In this document: positions 22,066 through 33,056 of the stretch, one piece after another
Layout: each line of letters starts with the position of its first letter
Numbering within the stretch: the stretch's first letter is position 1
Source of the DNA: Gamsiella multidivaricata
Taxonomy: Eukaryota > Mortierellomycota > Mortierellomycetes > Mortierellales > Mortierellaceae
NCBI RefSeq assembly: GCF_025024155.1
Contig: NW_026251717.1
Coordinates: 186,001-250,000 of the forward strand
Length of the DNA stretch: 64,000 bases
Direction: 5' to 3'
Notes under the pieces: model-generated
What the model was told of the DNA's origin: nothing
Seen by the model: the letters and a program-made list of their open reading frames with translations, nothing else
The model's database searches: none
Program-made: the position numbers and the translations under genes

Positions 22066-24234
22066 ATGCCAGCCTATTCAAACCTTGATGTCCTCGGAGC
22101 AGACTTCTTGCGACTACTCAACTCGCCCGTAGGATCAGATGTGCGGCTAATCATCGGTAACCGATCCTACTCACTATGGGTTGCGAGGGCTACTTCTCGA
22201 AAATCAACCACCTCCTTTATCACTAACAAAAACCAAAAACACATGTGCGATGTATAGGGGAGGAACAGGCGGTCATGCATGCGCACTCCCTTGTCCTGCA
22301 GGCAAGGAGCGCCTACTTTGCTCGAGCACTCAGCAGCGACTGGAAGGAAGCCAACCACGGAGTCATACACAAACCCAACATCAAGCCCGCCGTCTTTGAG
22401 AAGATCCTGGAGTACATTTATGGAGGGCGACTGATGGTGGATGACAAGATAGTGATAGATCTGATCAAAGCTGCGGACGAGCTCTGCATGGAGGACTTGC
22501 TACATGGATGTGAGCAGCATGCGCTGTCGATAGTGTGTCGTGCTAATGTTCTGGATATGGTCCATCTAGCATCGCAGCACCATCTCAAGGAGCTCAAGGC
22601 CGAGTGTCTCGATTTCATTGCGGCCAACATTGATTATCTCAAGCGCGGCAAACCCATCCTTACCCTGGACGCGGATGTGCTCAGGGATATCCTCTCAATG
22701 GACCAACTTGACTTGGACGAACTGGAGATCTGGAAGATCGCCGTCAGGTGGACGTACTATCAGCAGGGTCTTGAATGGGACCATTGTCCCCTTGTGGATT
22801 TCCCCAAGGGCTCTGGCTGCATCATTGTACAGATTTTGTCGGACGACAGTCCATGGAGTCAGTATAAGGACGAAGACGACTGTTTGGATAGCGCAGACGA
22901 AGCCTTCGGCGATGCCCGGGTGCCCCTGCATGGGAAAAACATCCGCATTGGACGAGAACAGAGTATGGGCGAAGACGGATTCCGGTCAACTTCTCAGTCT
23001 GTTTTTCAGACTGCTCCGAACCATAACATCCTTCAGCTATCAGCCGCCCTCCATGAGAGCCTTCGAAATCAAATTGCACCTTTACTCCCTGCTATCCGAT
23101 TCATGAGGATACCGAGCATGGACTTCCTACGGCTTATAGAGGGCACTGGCTTGCTTCCGGTGCAGCTGTGTGCCAAGGTGTATCGCTATCATTCAGTGCC
23201 TTCGATGGCGGATCCATATCAGACTTCGCTGCGGCGGCGCATGGCATTCTCGACTATCTTGGGCAAGGAGCACAAGGACGTCGTGCTCGAATGGTTGAAA
23301 ACAGCATCTCAGGACAATTCAACGGGCAACGCTAATAACGCATGGCGTAGAAGGAGTAGCGGCTATACTGGCCAGTCAAACCAAGGAACCTTATCCGCAA
23401 TAAGGTCGTCGGATCCAACCCCCTTCACTTGGTCGGGGGGACTTTCGTCTACCCGCTTATCCTCAGCATCATCACCAACCATCTCGCCATTTGCCGTGAA
23501 TATGCCTTCATCTTCACCTCCTCTCAGCCGTGGCATTGGCTTGTCGTCACCTACCAACCATCGAACGATACCAGCAGGAAGCCAGTCGCCGACTTCTGCA
23601 AACTCTCCGCCAAAGTCGGCGCAGTCAACCCAAAACGCAGCACCTCAGCATAAAATGATTCTGCAATACCGAGCGACCCGTGATGGATTTGATGCCGCTA
23701 ATTTCCACATGGCCTGCGACCAGCGTGGCCCGACATTGACGGTCATCCGTGCAGACAACGGCATGATTTTTGGAGGATACAACAGCTCTTCGTGGTCGAG
23801 TCATCCGTCGGGTGTGTATTCTGCCTCGCGAAGCAACTTTCTATTCACTCTCAAGAGTCGCGAGCATCCGCACAGGGAAAACGCAATATTTGGTATCAAT
23901 GGAGACGGCAACACGGCTGCTTACAACAAGGCGGACTTTGGACCGACATTCGGGATTGGGCACGATCTTTATTTGGCCACGGTAAGGATCGCTTCATGTT
24001 GTGATCTGGCAGCAAATGCTAAGTTTGTTGGATGTACTATCTAATATGACCATTTCGGTGCTCTGCGCGTAGAATTGTAACCTGAACTGCCAGTCTTCGT
24101 CGATAATGCCATCATCGTACAATGGCGTTGGTGCATCAACAACGACGCTTGCGGGATCGTTTTATTTCAGGGTGCAGGAGTATGAGGTTTTCATGGTCCA
24201 GTCATCATCCTCCTCCTCCAGCTCGCAGCGTTAA
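22066..24234 (+). CDS. BTB/POZ-BACK-TLDc domain protein
   Basis: Three exons, 22066-22156, 22258-23981 and 24073-24234, encode 658 residues. The BTB domain starts in exon 1 (GSDVRLIIG) and continues with MHAHSLVLQARSAYFARAL and KILEYIYGGRL. A BACK-like helical region follows (about 130-230; LDELEIWKIAVRW). A Ser/Pro-rich linker (about 370-490) leads to a TLDc domain from about 490. It contains ANFHMACDQRGPTLTVIR, MIFGGYNSSSW, SNFLFTLKS, FGPTFGIGHDLYLA and, in the last exon, the strand GSFYFRVQEYEVFMV near the C-terminus, the classic TLDc ending. BTB proteins often serve as cullin-3 adaptors and TLDc domains act in oxidative-stress and V-ATPase contexts; the combination is common in Mortierella-type fungi and in BTBD-like proteins. 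The specific partner is unknown. A Ser run sits six residues from the end. Confidence 0.9.
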
Positions 24235-24329
24235 CAATAAAAACCCCACGTGGAATAGATAAATTAGTGGAATGAACTTTTTTTTCGTTTCTTCTGTTCT
24301 CTCCTCTCTAAACTATTGCGCTCGCGACC

Positions 24330-27182
24330 ATGCCCACACAACTCTTTCAGGTATGAGTCGGCATCTGGAGCAGGTCCCTTTCCACATTCGCGATTATTCA
24401 GCTCAACTGGATACGAAGGGCTGCATCTGGCGGTCGACTCATCTTCTCTTTCAACCTCTTTTCACTTGTGCCACCAAACTACTTCATGCACCAGCAGGCG
24501 CCCAGGTCTACCGCGGATACCAGGACCCTTACCCAACTTCAGTCCCTTGCCATCACCAAAAAGCTCCTCCGCACGTCGCTTGGCTGCATTGCCTATCTTC
24601 GGAACCTCTTCCCAGAAGATAACTTCAAGGACGACCGCGAAGGTGATGTCAGGATCAAGTTACTGCAACAGGGTCGCTCGATCGAGGCTGATACGCTTAT
24701 CAGCTGGTTGGAAGGTGGGATCTTTGACGCGCTTACGAGACAGTACCTCAAGACTGTCGTACTCGGAATTGGGCTAGATCCTGGTAACCCACAGGAGGTA
24801 GTTGAAAAATATACGTTCCATTTAGGGTACCATGATGGGCACGCGTCACTCCGACACGTTGATACACAGAGGATAGATGGTGGCAACAGTAAAGCCGTGA
24901 TGAAAGTCGATGCCAGCAGATATATTGATCCGATCGAAGGTGAGAGGGATTGGACACAGCAGCGGCAGCATAAGGTTATGAACGTAGGGGATGTCAAGAA
25001 AAGCGTGGAACAGATGGTTCGACGTCTGATCTTGTTCACCCAAACCATGCAGGTAGGAGGTATAAAATTGTACGTGTTGGGACGTCCACATCCAGATCAC
25101 GTTCGTTAATTGCGCTTTGAGCTTTCTTTTTTTCTTTTTCATGCATTCGCTCAGGCACTTCCCGGCACCAAGTCGATTACAGCAAGGCTTTATTACTGGG
25201 ACGATGTAACGCCTGAGGACTATCAGCCAAGTTTCTTCGCGCCAACCTCGAACGAGTCCGAGGACCATCTACGTCTTGAATCCGAGTCCACAGCCGTCTC
25301 CATGGGCACTCTCAGGACCCCATGCCACACGTAAGCCTTCAGACCATAGTTCTGGACCAAAAACTTGACGATCCCATCCACTGATTGATGCCCGTTATGC
25401 AGCCTTGACATGCAAGTCGAAGCTGTGGATAGGGATCTGAGGACGGGTGATGTAGAAGGCGACACTCATATCTGGATCCCAGACTCAAGTCCAGTCCCTG
25501 CTTCCTCGCAGGCTGGCATGGATGATGTGCTCATGATAAGCGATCTGGAATACCGCGAGGTTACATTGATGCCCTAGAGATCGATATGTGGTGCCTGTGT
25601 CCAGACAACAGTAGTTGACATGCATTGGTATGACTATTCGATTTAGGATTCAACCATTCCAACCCAAGTGCTGGATGCTACACAGACATTTTCCGACAAA
25701 GCCGTCCCTACTCAACTGCTGGGCGCCATGGTAATCCTCTCCAATGACGCGACCCCTACCCAAATGCCGGATACTGCGAATAGCCTGTCGGACCCCATGG
25801 AAGATGATGCCTCGAGTGTCGCTTCAAGCGTGGATGGATCTCCTGTCACTGGTCCCATCGAGCCCCAGAACTCGATTCTGGTCGAGGATTCCATGGCTCG
25901 CATCACTCTCACGCCCGCAGCTCTGGATATCATCAATATATCCCGTACATCGACAGAATTATCTGAAACATGCTCATCCCTTGTATCTTCACAATCTCCA
26001 CTGCCCGAAGGCCTCGCGGGCAAGGTGGTGGTGGAGTTCGACCCTGTTATGGATATCGAGAGACTGAGAGCTATCTGGCAACCACGCAGTACGGCCCTCA
26101 AGACATTGGTCAAGCATTCGAACAAGGCGTGCGCGAAACAGTTTTATTCAAGTCCCAAAGATGGCATATCTCCTGAGGGTGGAGATGATGGTGACGAATT
26201 CTGGTGTGTCTGCGGCTCTTCTGAAGAGGACGATCTAATGGTATGTTTGAATAGCGTGGTGCCGTCTTTGAAATTGTTCGATATTTTTGAGAAGCACTCA
26301 TACTGAAAAATACGATTTTGGTTGTAAAAGGTGCAATGCGATGACTGCATGACATGGTCCCACTTGTGGTGCTATGGATACACTTCATTTGAAGATCCTC
26401 GCATTCCTGAGAGTCATATCTGCGCAGACTGCCTTGTTCGACGGACAGGATGCGTACGGTCAGATGAATCCTTGGATCTCGCAAACATCCGGTCCGCTGC
26501 CATCATGCGTCGGAGTCTGGTCGTTGCCTGGCTAGAAGGATACACGGGAAGTAATGACATGTGTCGAAGACTCGGTTTGGTTGCTTGGCATCGTGCACAT
26601 ACACTTGAAGAGAACTTGATTTCAGCGGGATATCTGAGGCAGGAGAAGCCGATGACCAAGACACGATCGGCTTCAAATATCGCTTGGACGGTGGTCAAGG
26701 ATCCTGGCACGCGTGCGAAACTAATAGGGGTGTTGCAGCCTCTCAGGGATGTTGTTATGGAGGAACTCGCATCTGGAGCCCATACGGTTCGTGGATCGGA
26801 AAGGGCAGCGCTTTCATCGACAACTGAAACCACCATGACATCGAGTACTGCGAAAGCGAACAGGACCAAGATATCCACCAAGAGTCCGCGGACGAGCAGT
26901 GCCATAGTTGCATGCCGCGGCACTCATTCTTCGTCGGATTCGGCCGCGTTCGCTGCCACCTGTGCAAGAGGAAAGGTATCTTTCGCTGTTCATAACAATG
27001 TGTTTTTTTTTGCATCGATATTTAATAGGATATCTGCGTGTTAATGCGTCGCTGTTTTTCCATAGGGGAAGTTGTTTCGACCATTGTCTGATATCACATT
27101 GCAACAGGGAAAAGAACCCTCCGGGGCAAAGACAAAACGACGCAAATGCTCGAAGGAGCAAGTTTGTGTCACTGTTCGCTAA
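24330..27182 (+). CDS. HORMA-domain protein with PHD finger, Hop1-like
   Basis: Model exons: 24330-24350, 24495-25052, 25155-25330, 25403-25559, 25647-26240, 26331 onward. The HORMA domain fills exons 2-4 (TKKLLRTSLGCIAYLRNLFP, LISWLEGGIFDAL, KVMNVGDVKKSVEQMVRRLI, and the safety-belt strand ITARLYYWDD). A disordered acidic linker follows. The PHD finger is split by an intron: FWCVCGSSEEDDLM, then VQCDDCMTWSHLWC and ICADC. Next comes a helical, wHTH-like region (SLVVAWLEGYTGSNDMCRRL). This HORMA-PHD order fits the meiotic axis protein Hop1. The 3' end is unresolved. After about 26786 a different frame has better codon use and a CHSC...CHLC zinc-ribbon pattern, reachable by an intron 26787-26845. 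Depending on the last acceptor the stop is at 27091, 27182 or 27319. The exon-4 donor (gttaca) is also weak. Confidence 0.8.
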
Positions 27183-27583
27183 CTTGGGTCAAGACCCCTC
27201 CTCCCCCCGAGACGATCAAACAAGGATCTGCCCGTTCACACCATGCACGGTTGGGCAAATCAAGTACAAGTGCCAGCAGAAATATGCGTGTTCAGCAAAG
27301 ACATTTATTTTTATTCTAACCTAGCAAATCGATTACAATAATGTATCAACGAACAAAGAAGAAAAAAAAAAAAAAAAAAAAAAAAGACGCACAAAGCGTA
27401 TGTACGCGCAAAGTGCGCAGCAGCAAATCCTCTCCCAAGCATAATTCACCCAAATAAACAAATATGCAATCCGCTTGAAAGATTTCGAAAGTGCTTTTTT
27501 TCGCAGCCGAGATGTTTGTTATTTTTCTTTCCTGAAAAAAAAAGAAAATAAAAGAAATGAAAAATGAAATATGAAATGAAAGC
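27183..27583. other. Short convergent spacer with A run
   Basis: Downstream of both the HORMA and NF-YA genes. An A run of about 24 bases (27362-27385) and AT-rich sequence suggest 3' untranslated and termination regions. Confidence 0.5.
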
Positions 27584-29321
27584 TTATGCAGCAGCTGTCT
27601 GATCACCACTTCGGTTCTCCGGTGAGGATGTGTTCTTCCCGTTCTCGCCATTTACGTTATCACTCGTAATCGGATGATGCTGGTTCGAATAATGACTCTC
27701 CTGCGGTTCGAGCTTGATTATATTCGAGGGATCGTACAGGGCTTGAGCGGCTCCAGCTGTAGAGTAAGAGATGTTATTTGTGCCATACTGGTCTGGATGA
27801 TATCGCTGTTGTTCCTGCTGTTGCTGAAATAACTGTGGCTGCATGAGATATCCGCCATGCTGCTGCTGCGGATAAGGCCCCTGCTGCTGCTGTCCCTGAC
27901 CCTGTCCCTGACCCTGACCCTGACCCTGCCCCTGTCCCTGAGCTTGTCCCTGTCCTTGTCCTTGTCCCTGTCCTTGTCCCTGTCCTTGCTGAGCCTGCTG
28001 AGCCTGCTGTTGACGCTGCTGTTGAATTTGTTGCAGAATAAAGACTTGCTGTTGCTCGGGTGTATGTTGATGGTGTGCCAGATGCATGTCCCCTCCCAGG
28101 GGTCCGACACCGCCTTGGGCTTCGAACGAGGCCTGGAGACGATCCATTTCTGCGATCTCTTGGGATGTCAAGAACCGGCCTCCGGGGCCACGTGGGCGAC
28201 GCATCGCATGTTTATGGCGGGATTCGTGCAAATATGGCTAGGAAGTGGATGTCGAGAAAAAAAATAAAAAAATAAAAATAAAAATAAAAATAAAAAAAGT
28301 GGCGGGCGGGGGAGAGGAAGGGGGGGAGCATAGAAAAGGTTAGTGATGAGAGTAAAAAAAAAAGAAAAAAAAAAAAACTCCACCCAAAGAGAAGAGGGGA
28401 AGGGAGGGGAGGGAAAAGCTGTTTTTTTTAGTAAATGCAGCAGTAGCAGTAGCAAGAGTAAGTAGTAACAGTACTAGCAATGGTAATAGTAGTAGTCATA
28501 GGCCAAAAGAACAGGAGAGAAAGAGAAGGGGGAGGGGGGGGGGGGGGGGGTGGACGACGGTACCTTACGGATTTTGGCCATGCGGTTCAATTCCTCGAGC
28601 TTTGCCCTTGCGGCGCGCCTCTTCAAGATCCGATGGTACTAATAAACATAAACGTCCAAGGAGTTGTCCCAAAAAAAAAAAATGACGGATGCCAAAAAAA
28701 AAAGCAAAAGACAGCGGCAGCAGCAGCAGCAGCAGCTTCGTTAGCATCTCTCGCTAGCATCATATCCTATCCAAAAAAAAAAAAAAGAAAAAAGGTCTTC
28801 CATGCATCCAAAATCGGGCAACGACCCTCCTCCATACCTGCTTAGCGTTGACATAGAGCGGTTCCTCATCCACGGCTGTAGGTTGTCCAAGTGCTCCGTC
28901 TCCCATGAGCTGCTGTGGGTGTGCCACATCCGGTTGAAAGGATCCCGCCTGTGGTTGTTGTTGATTCGATGATTGTTGTAATTGTTGTTGTTGTTGAGGA
29001 TCCTGATCGTGTGCCACCCGAGAGTGTGAGGACGTGGGTGATGAACCCGTAGGACTTTGCGGAGGCATCATTCCGGGCTAGGTACGGGAAGTGAGTCAAA
29101 TGAGGTTGTTAGAAATAGGGTGTGCTACTGCTGCATAGTTTAGTTAGCCAAGTTGATGAAGCTAGCTGGTATCGTTACCAATGACTGAAATGATTGCTGG
29201 TATCCTTGATATCTTGCATGGTCGTCATGCTAGAAACGATAGCGGGAAACAAAGGCGAGTTAGTTCAATGTGGAGTTGGTGGCATGGGAAGGATGGGGGT
29301 TTTGGTTGTTGGTTGACTGGC

Positions 29322-29352
<31 letters not shown>

Positions 29353-29477
29353 ATGGTTAGTTGGTTTGTGGGTGGTAGAAGATGAAGGAGAAGAGAACTT
29401 ACTCCTTGGGGATGTCCATAGACTAGGCTGGCCTGGTAAGCATGGTGCTGCGACGGTTGCTGGTGATGATCCTCCAT
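27584..29477 (-). CDS. HAP2: CCAAT-binding factor subunit NF-YA/HAP2
   Basis: Five exons on the minus strand: 29477-29403, 29229-29179, 29077-28838, 28638-28564, 28237-27584, all phase 0, giving 364 residues. The conserved core is assembled across three exons: EEPLYVNAKQ, then YHRILKRRAARAKLEELNRM (the subunit-association helix), then YLHESRHKHAMRRPRGPGGR (the DNA-contact segment). This is the diagnostic NF-YA/HAP2 signature at about residues 114-170. Both flanks are Gln- and His-rich. The C-terminal half contains an almost pure Gly-Gln run (about residues 235-270). By family it joins the NF-YB/NF-YC histone-fold pair to bind CCAAT boxes. Exons 1 and 2 (MEDHHQQPSQHH..., HDDHARYQGYQQSFQSL) are supported by clean splice sites and phase, less by conservation. 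Confidence 0.95.
27891..27990. repeat. Hexanucleotide repeat coding Gly-Gln in NF-YA
   Basis: Imperfect tandem cctgac/cctgtc/cttgtc units on the plus strand, read on the minus strand as alternating Gly and Gln. The array lies wholly inside the last NF-YA exon and preserves frame. Confidence 0.9.
29322..29352. repeat. (TAGT)n tetranucleotide repeat
   Basis: Nearly eight uninterrupted copies in intron 1 of the NF-YA gene. This is a microsatellite, not the fungal telomere repeat TTAGGG. Confidence 0.9.
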
Positions 29478-30937
29478 CGTATGTTCCTTGGTTTGATAGG
29501 CAACAAAAGGTGGGGGACTGGCCAAAGGGAGGAGGCGGGAGTGAGAGAGGACCGAGGATCTATCCGTTATATCCTTGGAAGGAAGGGAGCGGAGGAAATA
29601 AAGGAAGGAGAGACAAAAGGGAAGAGCTGTGCTGCTTGTCTCGTTTGTGCAACAGGATTGGACCAGCAGGCGACGGTTGAGCGGGGGAGAAGGGAAGGAA
29701 GGAGGGTGAGGGATGGATAGGATTTAAAGCCGAGTGTCCGTGTGGGGGGTGGATACAAAGTGGGCAAGCGGATAAGTGGGTGGATGGATCGCAGGCCTGT
29801 GGTTGGTCGATTGGATGCAGCCAAACAAAAGGCGAGAGGGGCACGAGAGCGAGTAGAATGACCCAAGCGAGCGAACAAAGGAGTGTCCTTTTTTTTTTTT
29901 TTTTCCTTTCTTCCTCTTCTTCTCCAAAGCGAGCGTGGATCTTCTTGTTCTCTGGATGATGCTGCCTCACAGAAGGAAGGATGATGATGATGATCAGAGA
30001 GAAGAGATGATGATGATGGAGCAGATGTGCATGATTGAGTGGTGAAGAAGGAAAGAGAGAGGCGAGGAGAATCAAGCCCATTTCCCACACTCACTCACAT
30101 CCGTAAGCAGCTGTCTCGTCCATTTGGGACAGACCCTCTCTTTATTTTATTTTTTTGCCCGTCTTCACTGCCTGCCCCAGCTGCAAATACACGTCTAAGA
30201 ATTTATTAATTGCACAAAGCAATTACGCGTCCTTCTCATATTAATAGGACCTGTAATTGAACAATGTTTTGGCTCACTATTCTCCGATAGAACCGATTGT
30301 CTTCTCGCTTCTCGTCACTCCGTCTTTCCTCTCTGCGCTGCACACATCCTCGAGCCCTTCTTTCTGTGTGTGATACGTCCCAGCATCTGCGGATGAGAGA
30401 GCACTGAGGATGGAGCACTGCCATCGAAACGAAAAGACACACACACACATCTTTCATTATTTTCATTTGTGATACAGTCTTCTCAGACGCGATTGCAAAT
30501 GTTTCAGAAGCAAAAAGCCCCCTCAAACAACGCGAACTTCCCTTTCCTCACTCGTGTCTGAACGACCCGACCTAGACTGTGATCTCTCCGATTCGGCCGC
30601 CACGAGAAGGGGGGTCGTCCCTTGCGCTGGGGGTTGTATCTGTGGGTCGCGAGAGTCGATGCCCGCCTATTCCGAATGACATGTGCGTGGGGCCCGGGTG
30701 CCCCGATGAACGTTCCTTCATACATGACGCGCATAAAACACTAGGAACATCATTCACCTTCCCAAACATGAAAAAATTACACCCCCCAGCATCATCCTCG
30801 TCGCCTTTAAATTGTCGTCATCGTCGCTCATTCTCAGTCAACACTCTTTCTCTTCTCCTCTCTTTCCCTTCAAGCACTCCATTCCTCTCACTTACCTCAA
30901 CCAAGCAAGCAAAAGGCCCCTCTCCAAGACTCCAAAA
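29478..30937. other. Divergent promoter region, NF-YA and small Asn/Gln-rich gene
   Basis: The two flanking genes are divergently transcribed from this 1.46 kb. It is rich in GA/CT tracts (about 29520-29720), GATGAT runs near 29980-30020, and a CT-rich leader before 30938. No conserved protein is visible in any frame. Confidence 0.5.
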
Positions 30938-31351
30938 ATGAACAGCAACAACAACAACAACAACAACAACAACACGAACCCCACAGGCACCTCGGCCTCG
31001 GGCACATCGCTCACGGATACGATCAAGGGCTACGCCAACATGGCTCAAGCCAAGGGTATGGAAGCCTACCATATGGCCCAGGACCAGCTCCACAGCGTCA
31101 CTGCGCAAGCTAAAGCCAACACCGTTACTTCGCAAAATGCCAACCCCGAGAGCTTGAACGCCAACAGGGATATGGGTACGAACCAAGGACAAGGCCAGGT
31201 GCCCCAGATGAATTCGGCCCCAAACAGCGGTGCGTTTGCGGATGTGAAGCAGTTCGCGGCCAGCAATCAGCAGCCGCAGCAGCCGCCACTCCAGGGCTCG
31301 ACCGGTGGATATACGAACATCAAGTCCCCAAACAATAACCATCACCTGTAA
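30938..31351 (+). CDS. Small Asn/Gln-rich protein, unknown function
   Basis: A single-exon frame of 137 residues. The ATG at 30938 follows a CT-rich leader and a caaaa context; an upstream frame start in the leader is less likely. It begins with a polyasparagine run from CAACAA repeats. A short amphipathic segment follows (LTDTIKGYANMAQAKGMEAY, HMAQDQLHSVTAQ), then a disordered tail rich in Asn, Gln, Pro and Gly. The segment around residues 25-55 resembles the helical repeats of stress-associated small proteins, but I cannot name a family. There is no signal peptide or membrane segment. Codon use with many C-ending codons supports coding. Confidence 0.65.
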   Translation: MNSNNNNNNNNNTNPTGTSASGTSLTDTIKGYANMAQAKGMEAYHMAQDQLHSVTAQAKANTVTSQNANPESLNANRDMGTNQGQGQVPQMNSAPNSGAFADVKQFAASNQQPQQPPLQGSTGGYTNIKSPNNNHHL

Positions 31352-31790
31352 ATAGACCGTGGACGCTTGCTCATTCCTTTTGTACATACATACATTCGTT
31401 GCTGTCCATAGCTATGCATGCATTCATACATGCATGCATGTATTGAAAGAAGACCAGGTCGAAGCAGACTTGAATCCTTTGTTCATAAAACCGGGAAATA
31501 AAAATATTTTCCATCACATAAGCTAAAACAGCGAGGCGCTACAGTGACACATCCTTAGTGGTAAAGGTTCTTATTCCTTTGTCCATTGTCCTTTGTCCTT
31601 TTTGAGATTCGCCCATTGCATCATATTGTACTTGTCGCTGCTCTTTTATTTTTTATTATTATTTTTCCCCCTTCCCTTCCTCTGCCCAGGTGTATGCAAA
31701 GCATAGTTGGTGAGAGGATAGATCGCCTCTACATTTATTTTTCTTTTTTCTTTTTTCTTTTTTTTTTGTTTCCTTTTCTTTTTTTTTTTC
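31352..31790. other. Convergent 3' spacer
   Basis: Between two convergent genes. It contains a catgcatgcatt-type alternating stretch (about 31414-31440), tatt/tttt-rich sequence and pyrimidine runs. No gene seen. Confidence 0.55.
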
Positions 31791-32591
31791 TTAAGCAGAG
31801 ACGAGGGCCTCCAAGGTCCTTGTGACATCGCCTCCATGTTCCTTGAGATACTTTTCTGCCAAGGGCTTCGACAGTTCCATCTCTGTCATCACCAACTCAA
31901 CATCTTCCTTTGACAACGTCAACTTCTCGCCGTCCTTGTGTGCCGTCGTAGCCTTCTCTGCCTTTTGCTTCTTCATCACATCCGTGATCAGACCCATTGC
32001 CTATCCACAACAACACATAGTGTTAAAAAAAATGATGATATTTGCAAGAAAAGAGAGGCATCGTTAGTTCAGTTTGCTTTGATCTCTCCATGGACAAGAC
32101 CCAATTGCTCCTGAGGTTTTGGGAGTTCTTTTTTTTTTTTTTTTTACCTTCTCCAGCTTTGCAGAATCAACGCCCTCCCGCTCAACGTCCTGCTGGTACC
32201 CCGACATATTCTTCATCGCCGCCTTCGCTTCCGCACTCTGACCCTTCTCCGTCTCCTTCTCCTCCTCTTCTTCATCCTTATCATCCCCTCCTGCTCCGTT
32301 CTCGCCTTCCTCTCCGTTCTCTTTGTTGCCGTCCTTGTCCTTGTCCTTGTTATCTTTGCTGTCCTTCGTATCCTTGCCGTTGGGTTTCGATCCTGATGCT
32401 GCAGCATTGGCAGCGGCAGCACCAGCACCAGCACCAGCAGCTGGAGACTTGCCTGCCTTTTTAGCAGCCTGAGCAGCTTGTGCAGCCGCGACGGCCGCAG
32501 CGACGGCTTCCGCTCGCTCGGCGCGTTCGGCCGCTGTGAGCGTCTTCTTGGCTGGTGTGCTAGTAGCGGGCTTCTTGAGAGAATTCAACAT
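31791..32591 (-). CDS. HYPK-like NatA regulator with C-terminal UBA-like domain
   Basis: Two exons, 32591-32148 and 32000-31791, encode 217 residues. The C-terminal ~45 residues (LTLSKEDVELVMTEMELSKP, AEKYLKEHGGDV) match the HYPK/NAC-alpha UBA-like domain, where KEDVELVMTEMEL is the hallmark helix. Before it is the long helix AMGLITDVMKKQKAEK that in HYPK contacts Naa15. By family HYPK binds and modulates the NatA N-terminal acetyltransferase at the ribosome exit. The N-terminal ~140 residues are an unusual extension: an Ala-rich helical stretch with AERAERAEAVAAAVAAAQAA, then a Lys/Asp/Glu-rich disordered run. Animal HYPK is only about 120-130 residues. The intron 32001-32147 ends at tag and begins at gtaaaa. 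Immediately downstream of SSZ1 on the same strand. Confidence 0.85.
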
Positions 32592-33056
32592 CCTGGACTA
32601 GAGAGTTCTTGCGGGGGTGGAGGGGGAGAGAGAGGATGAGACGAGTCGCGTGTTTTGAAAAGGGAGGAAGAGGAAGGATTATGTGGGCTGGCTGAATGTG
32701 AGCAATGTCCGTCTAGACTTGCAAAAAACACAGGATGGAAGAGGGAGTGTGAGAGAGAGAAAGAGAGTGCGAAGGTCAGGTTGTTTTTGTGTCCCTGATC
32801 TGGTGGCTTGCATTCCTTCCTCCCCCCCCCCCCCCGCTAAAAGTCGAGGGAGGACTCCCCCCTTTCAAGCGGATTACACAGCAAAATGACACGAAGAATA
32901 AAAGATAGCATTGGCAATGCCTTTTTTTTTGTCTTGTGCATGAATTGTGTGTGTTTGTGTTGTGTTTGTTTGTGTGAAAAAAAATATATGTCGACCTCGT
33001 TTATCTATGTCATCCAAAACCCCTCGCTGCTACTTTCTTTTTTCTCTTTCTTTCTC
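32592..33056. other. SSZ1 3' flank and HYPK promoter
   Basis: Holds a C run (32823-32834), GT-rich sequence (about 32945-32975) and CT-rich stretches. No separate gene. A plus-strand open frame starting here is the antisense of SSZ1. Confidence 0.55.

Noticed and set aside
27857..28267. Plus-strand frame of Leu/Ser repeats
   Set aside because: It is the antisense of the Gly-Gln repeat in the NF-YA last exon.
29322..29352. TTAG-containing repeat as an interstitial telomere
   Set aside because: The unit is TAGT/TTAG, not TTAGGG; it is a plain tetranucleotide microsatellite inside an intron.
30818..31387. Minus-strand 189-codon frame
   Set aside because: It is antisense to the Asn/Gln-rich small gene; Val runs simply mirror the CAACAA repeats.
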